Source of the DNA: an uncultured Frankiales bacterium
GTDB taxonomy: Bacteria > Actinomycetota > Actinomycetes > Mycobacteriales > SCTD01
DNA: 6,049 nt
Direction: 5' to 3'
Assembly (NCBI GenBank): GCA_946479905.1
Contig: CAMLIA010000231.1
Location: forward strand, 1 to 6,049
Part shown: piece by piece, positions 5,348 through 6,049 of the stretch
Layout of the letters: the number at the start of each line of letters is the position of its first letter
Position numbering within the stretch: the stretch's first letter is position 1
Program-made: the position numbers and the translations under genes
The notes under the pieces: model-generated
Seen by the model: the letters and a program-made list of their open reading frames with translations, nothing else
Database searches by the model: none
What the model was told of the DNA's origin: nothing

Positions 5348-6049
5348 TAGGCTGCTCCGAGCACCACGGGGCTGTGGCGCAGCTGGTAGCGCACCACACT
5401 GGCAGTGTGGGGGTCAGGGGTTCGAGTCCCCTCAGCTCCACCCTTCTGACCTGGGCTTTCACTCTCCGAGTGGAAGCCTTCGTCGTTCTTGGTTGCAGTT
5501 TTGGTTGCAGTTTTTTTCGAGCGCCCCTTCTTGTCCTTCTTCTTGGCCTTGCGGACCGCATCAGCAGGCTTCGCCTTGCTGAACAGGGCTGCGCCCATCT
5601 TGTCCGCGGCCTCGCGGGCCAGTGCCGGCATGACATGGCTGTAGGTGTCGGTGGTGGTGCGCATCTGGGAGTGGCCGAGAAGTTCCATCACCACCCGCGG
5701 GTGGACGCCCTCGGCGAGCAGCAGGGTCGCCGCGGTGTGACGGCCGTCATGCAGCCGGACGCGCCTGACCTTGGCCGCCCGGAGGAGCTGCTGCCAGTCG
5801 CGGTAGTCGTTCCGGTCGTCGATCGGTCCGCCAAGCTGATTGGTGAAGACCAGACCGTGGTCCTCCCAGTACTCCTCGGCCTCGATCCGCTCCCGCTCCT
5901 GCGCAGCCCGGTGGTCTAGCAGTTCTTCGACCAACTGCGTCGGGAGCACCAGCACGCGGCGAGAACGGGTGGTCTTGGGTTCTTCGAAGACCAGCCCCAC
6001 GCCGGTGACCCGGTGCAGGCCGCGCCGGACCGACAGGGTGCCGCGCTGG
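5344..6049 (-). CDS. Tyrosine recombinase (integrase), C-terminal part; 5' end beyond the window
   Basis: Site-specific recombinase that would insert and excise its element at tRNA-Ala. About 234 residues are visible; the frame stays open to the right edge (GTLSVRRGLHRVTG precedes the GTG at 6000), so the N-terminal arm-binding and core-binding domains and the first catalytic Arg are missing. Visible catalytic features are the beta-hairpin Lys (EPKTTRSRR, near 5977), His and Arg of LHDGRH (codons 5749-5751 and 5740-5742), His of LLGHS (5671-5673) and the nucleophile Tyr of DTYSHV (5641-5643). After the domain ends near MGAALF, a Lys-rich tail (AKKKDKKGRSKK, then KTATKTAT) follows. About 25 further residues come from the complement of tRNA-Ala, and the stop is TAG at 5344-5346. 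The product resembles actinobacterial phage and integrative-element integrases. Its last ~30 residues are probably an accident of insertion. Confidence 0.92.
   Translation of the reverse strand, partial: QRGTLSVRRGLHRVTGVGLVFEEPKTTRSRRVLVLPTQLVEELLDHRAAQERERIEAEEYWEDHGLVFTNQLGGPIDDRNDYRDWQQLLRAAKVRRVRLHDGRHTAATLLLAEGVHPRVVMELLGHSQMRTTTDTYSHVMPALAREAADKMGAALFSKAKPADAVRKAKKKDKKGRSKKTATKTATKNDEGFHSESESPGQKGGAEGTRTPDPHTASVVRYQLRHSPVVLGAAY
5348..5353 (+). promoter_or_regulatory. Possible -10 element for tRNA-Ala
   Basis: TAGGCT fits the actinobacterial TANNNT -10 pattern and begins right after the hydrolase stop, 20 nt before the mature tRNA. I see no -35 box at 16-18 nt upstream, where the sequence is plain GC-rich coding DNA. 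The tRNA might instead be read from the upstream operon. Confidence 0.25.
5368..5440 (+). tRNA. tRNA-Ala, anticodon GGC
   Basis: A complete 73-nt cloverleaf that decodes GCC (and GCU). The acceptor stem pairs GGGGCTG (5368-5374) with CAGCTCC (5433-5439), and the third pair is G:U, the hallmark G3:U70 identity element of alanine tRNA. The D stem is GCGC/GCGC, with loop AGCTGGTA. The anticodon stem is CCACA/TGTGG around loop CTGGCAG, with GGC at 5401-5403. The variable loop is 5 nt. The T stem is AGGGG/CCCCT around TTCGAGT. The discriminator base is A at 5440. CCA is not encoded; ACCC follows. The gene is intact although an integrase gene abuts it, as expected when an inserting element restores the 3' half from its own copy. 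The integrase frame covers the whole gene on the opposite strand. Confidence 0.97.
5401..5440. other. Presumed attachment site (att) at the tRNA 3' half
   Basis: Tyrosine recombinases encoded next to a tRNA and pointing toward it usually recombine within the anticodon-to-3'-end part of that gene. Here the integrase frame runs straight into the tRNA 3' end, so the crossover core should lie within or near these bases. The boundaries are approximate; the matching repeat at the other end of the element is outside the window. Confidence 0.5.
5454..5478 (+). terminator. Hairpin downstream of tRNA-Ala, probable terminator
   Basis: GGCTTTCACTC (5454-5464) pairs with GAGTGGAAGCC (5468-5478) around a TCC loop: 11 pairs, ten Watson-Crick and one U:G. 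The U:G pair (5459 with 5473) forms only in the + strand RNA; in the opposite strand it would be an A:C mismatch. This points to a role in the tRNA transcript. It begins 13 nt after the tRNA and is followed by TTCGTCGTTCTT, an imperfect U-rich tail, so it fits an intrinsic terminator of the kind seen in high-GC bacteria. It lies within the integrase frame, on the side expected to be element DNA. Confidence 0.6.
5489..5512. repeat. Two contiguous 12-bp direct repeats next to a T7 run
   Basis: TTGGTTGCAGTT occurs at 5489-5500 and again at 5501-5512 with no gap and no mismatch, and a run of seven T follows at 5511-5517. On the minus strand the unit is four codons and encodes KTAT twice in the basic tail of the integrase. 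The position, about 50-70 bp from the tRNA 3' end inside the element, would also suit accessory (arm-type) integrase binding sites, but this is inference. Confidence 0.75.

Larger units (their letters stand above)
5441..6049. mobile_element. End of an integrative element or prophage (partial)
   Basis: An integrase gene pointing at an intact tRNA 3' end marks one terminus of an integrated element that extends off the right edge. Sequence just past the tRNA (about 5441-5540) is visibly richer in T than the host genes to the left, with TTTTTTT and TTGGTTGCAG runs. Only the integrase is visible, so prophage, integrative conjugative element and genomic island cannot be told apart. Confidence 0.7.

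Noticed and set aside
5489..5512. Beginning of a CRISPR array
   Set aside because: There are only two copies, the unit is 12 bp, and there is no spacer between them.
5269..5919. 216-residue + strand frame over the tRNA and integrase
   Set aside because: It spans the tRNA in sense and the integrase in antisense; the integrase catalytic motifs show which strand is coding.

Overview
The window looks like chromosome from a very GC-rich actinomycete. Codon third positions are almost all G or C, GTG starts are used, the tRNA gene does not encode CCA, and the lactate dehydrogenase closely resembles the mycobacterial LldD2 type. I cannot name the genus.

Layout: (1) 1-165, the last 54 codons of a + strand gene, probably a histidine-phosphatase family protein. 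(2) 162-1694, minus strand, a PucR/CdaR-type transcriptional regulator that converges on gene 1; the two stop codons share one CTAG. (3) 1695-1803, a 109-bp divergent intergenic region holding an imperfect inverted repeat, the natural place for promoters and an operator. (4) 1804-5347, a tight + strand operon: an FMN-dependent L-lactate dehydrogenase (lldD-like), a secreted substrate-binding lipoprotein of the LivK type whose GTG start overlaps the lldD stop (GTGA), and an alpha/beta hydrolase that starts 11 nt after the lipoprotein stop, behind a good GAGGAG ribosome binding site. (5) 5368-5440, tRNA-Ala(GGC) with the G3:U70 identity pair, followed by a strong hairpin. (6) 5344-6049, minus strand, the catalytic C-terminal part of a tyrosine recombinase that runs off the right edge. 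It reads antisense through the whole tRNA and stops on the last bases of the hydrolase gene. This is the usual arrangement of an integrative element or prophage inserted at the 3' end of a tRNA gene, so DNA to the right of the tRNA is probably foreign and DNA to its left is host.

Working model (inference): the PucR-type protein controls the divergent lldD operon. LldD oxidises an alpha-hydroxy acid, probably L-lactate, at the inner face of the membrane and passes electrons to quinone. The lipoprotein binds a small molecule outside the cell, and the hydrolase acts on an unknown ester or related substrate. No permease or ATPase gene lies beside the binding protein, so it is either an orphan that uses a distant transporter or a sensor.

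The most interesting points are the regulator-flavoenzyme-binding protein-hydrolase module, and the recombinase whose last ~30 residues are encoded by the complement of the host tRNA. I found no CRISPR array, toxin-antitoxin pair, transposase or obviously new defence system. There is no gene-free stretch longer than about 110 bases.
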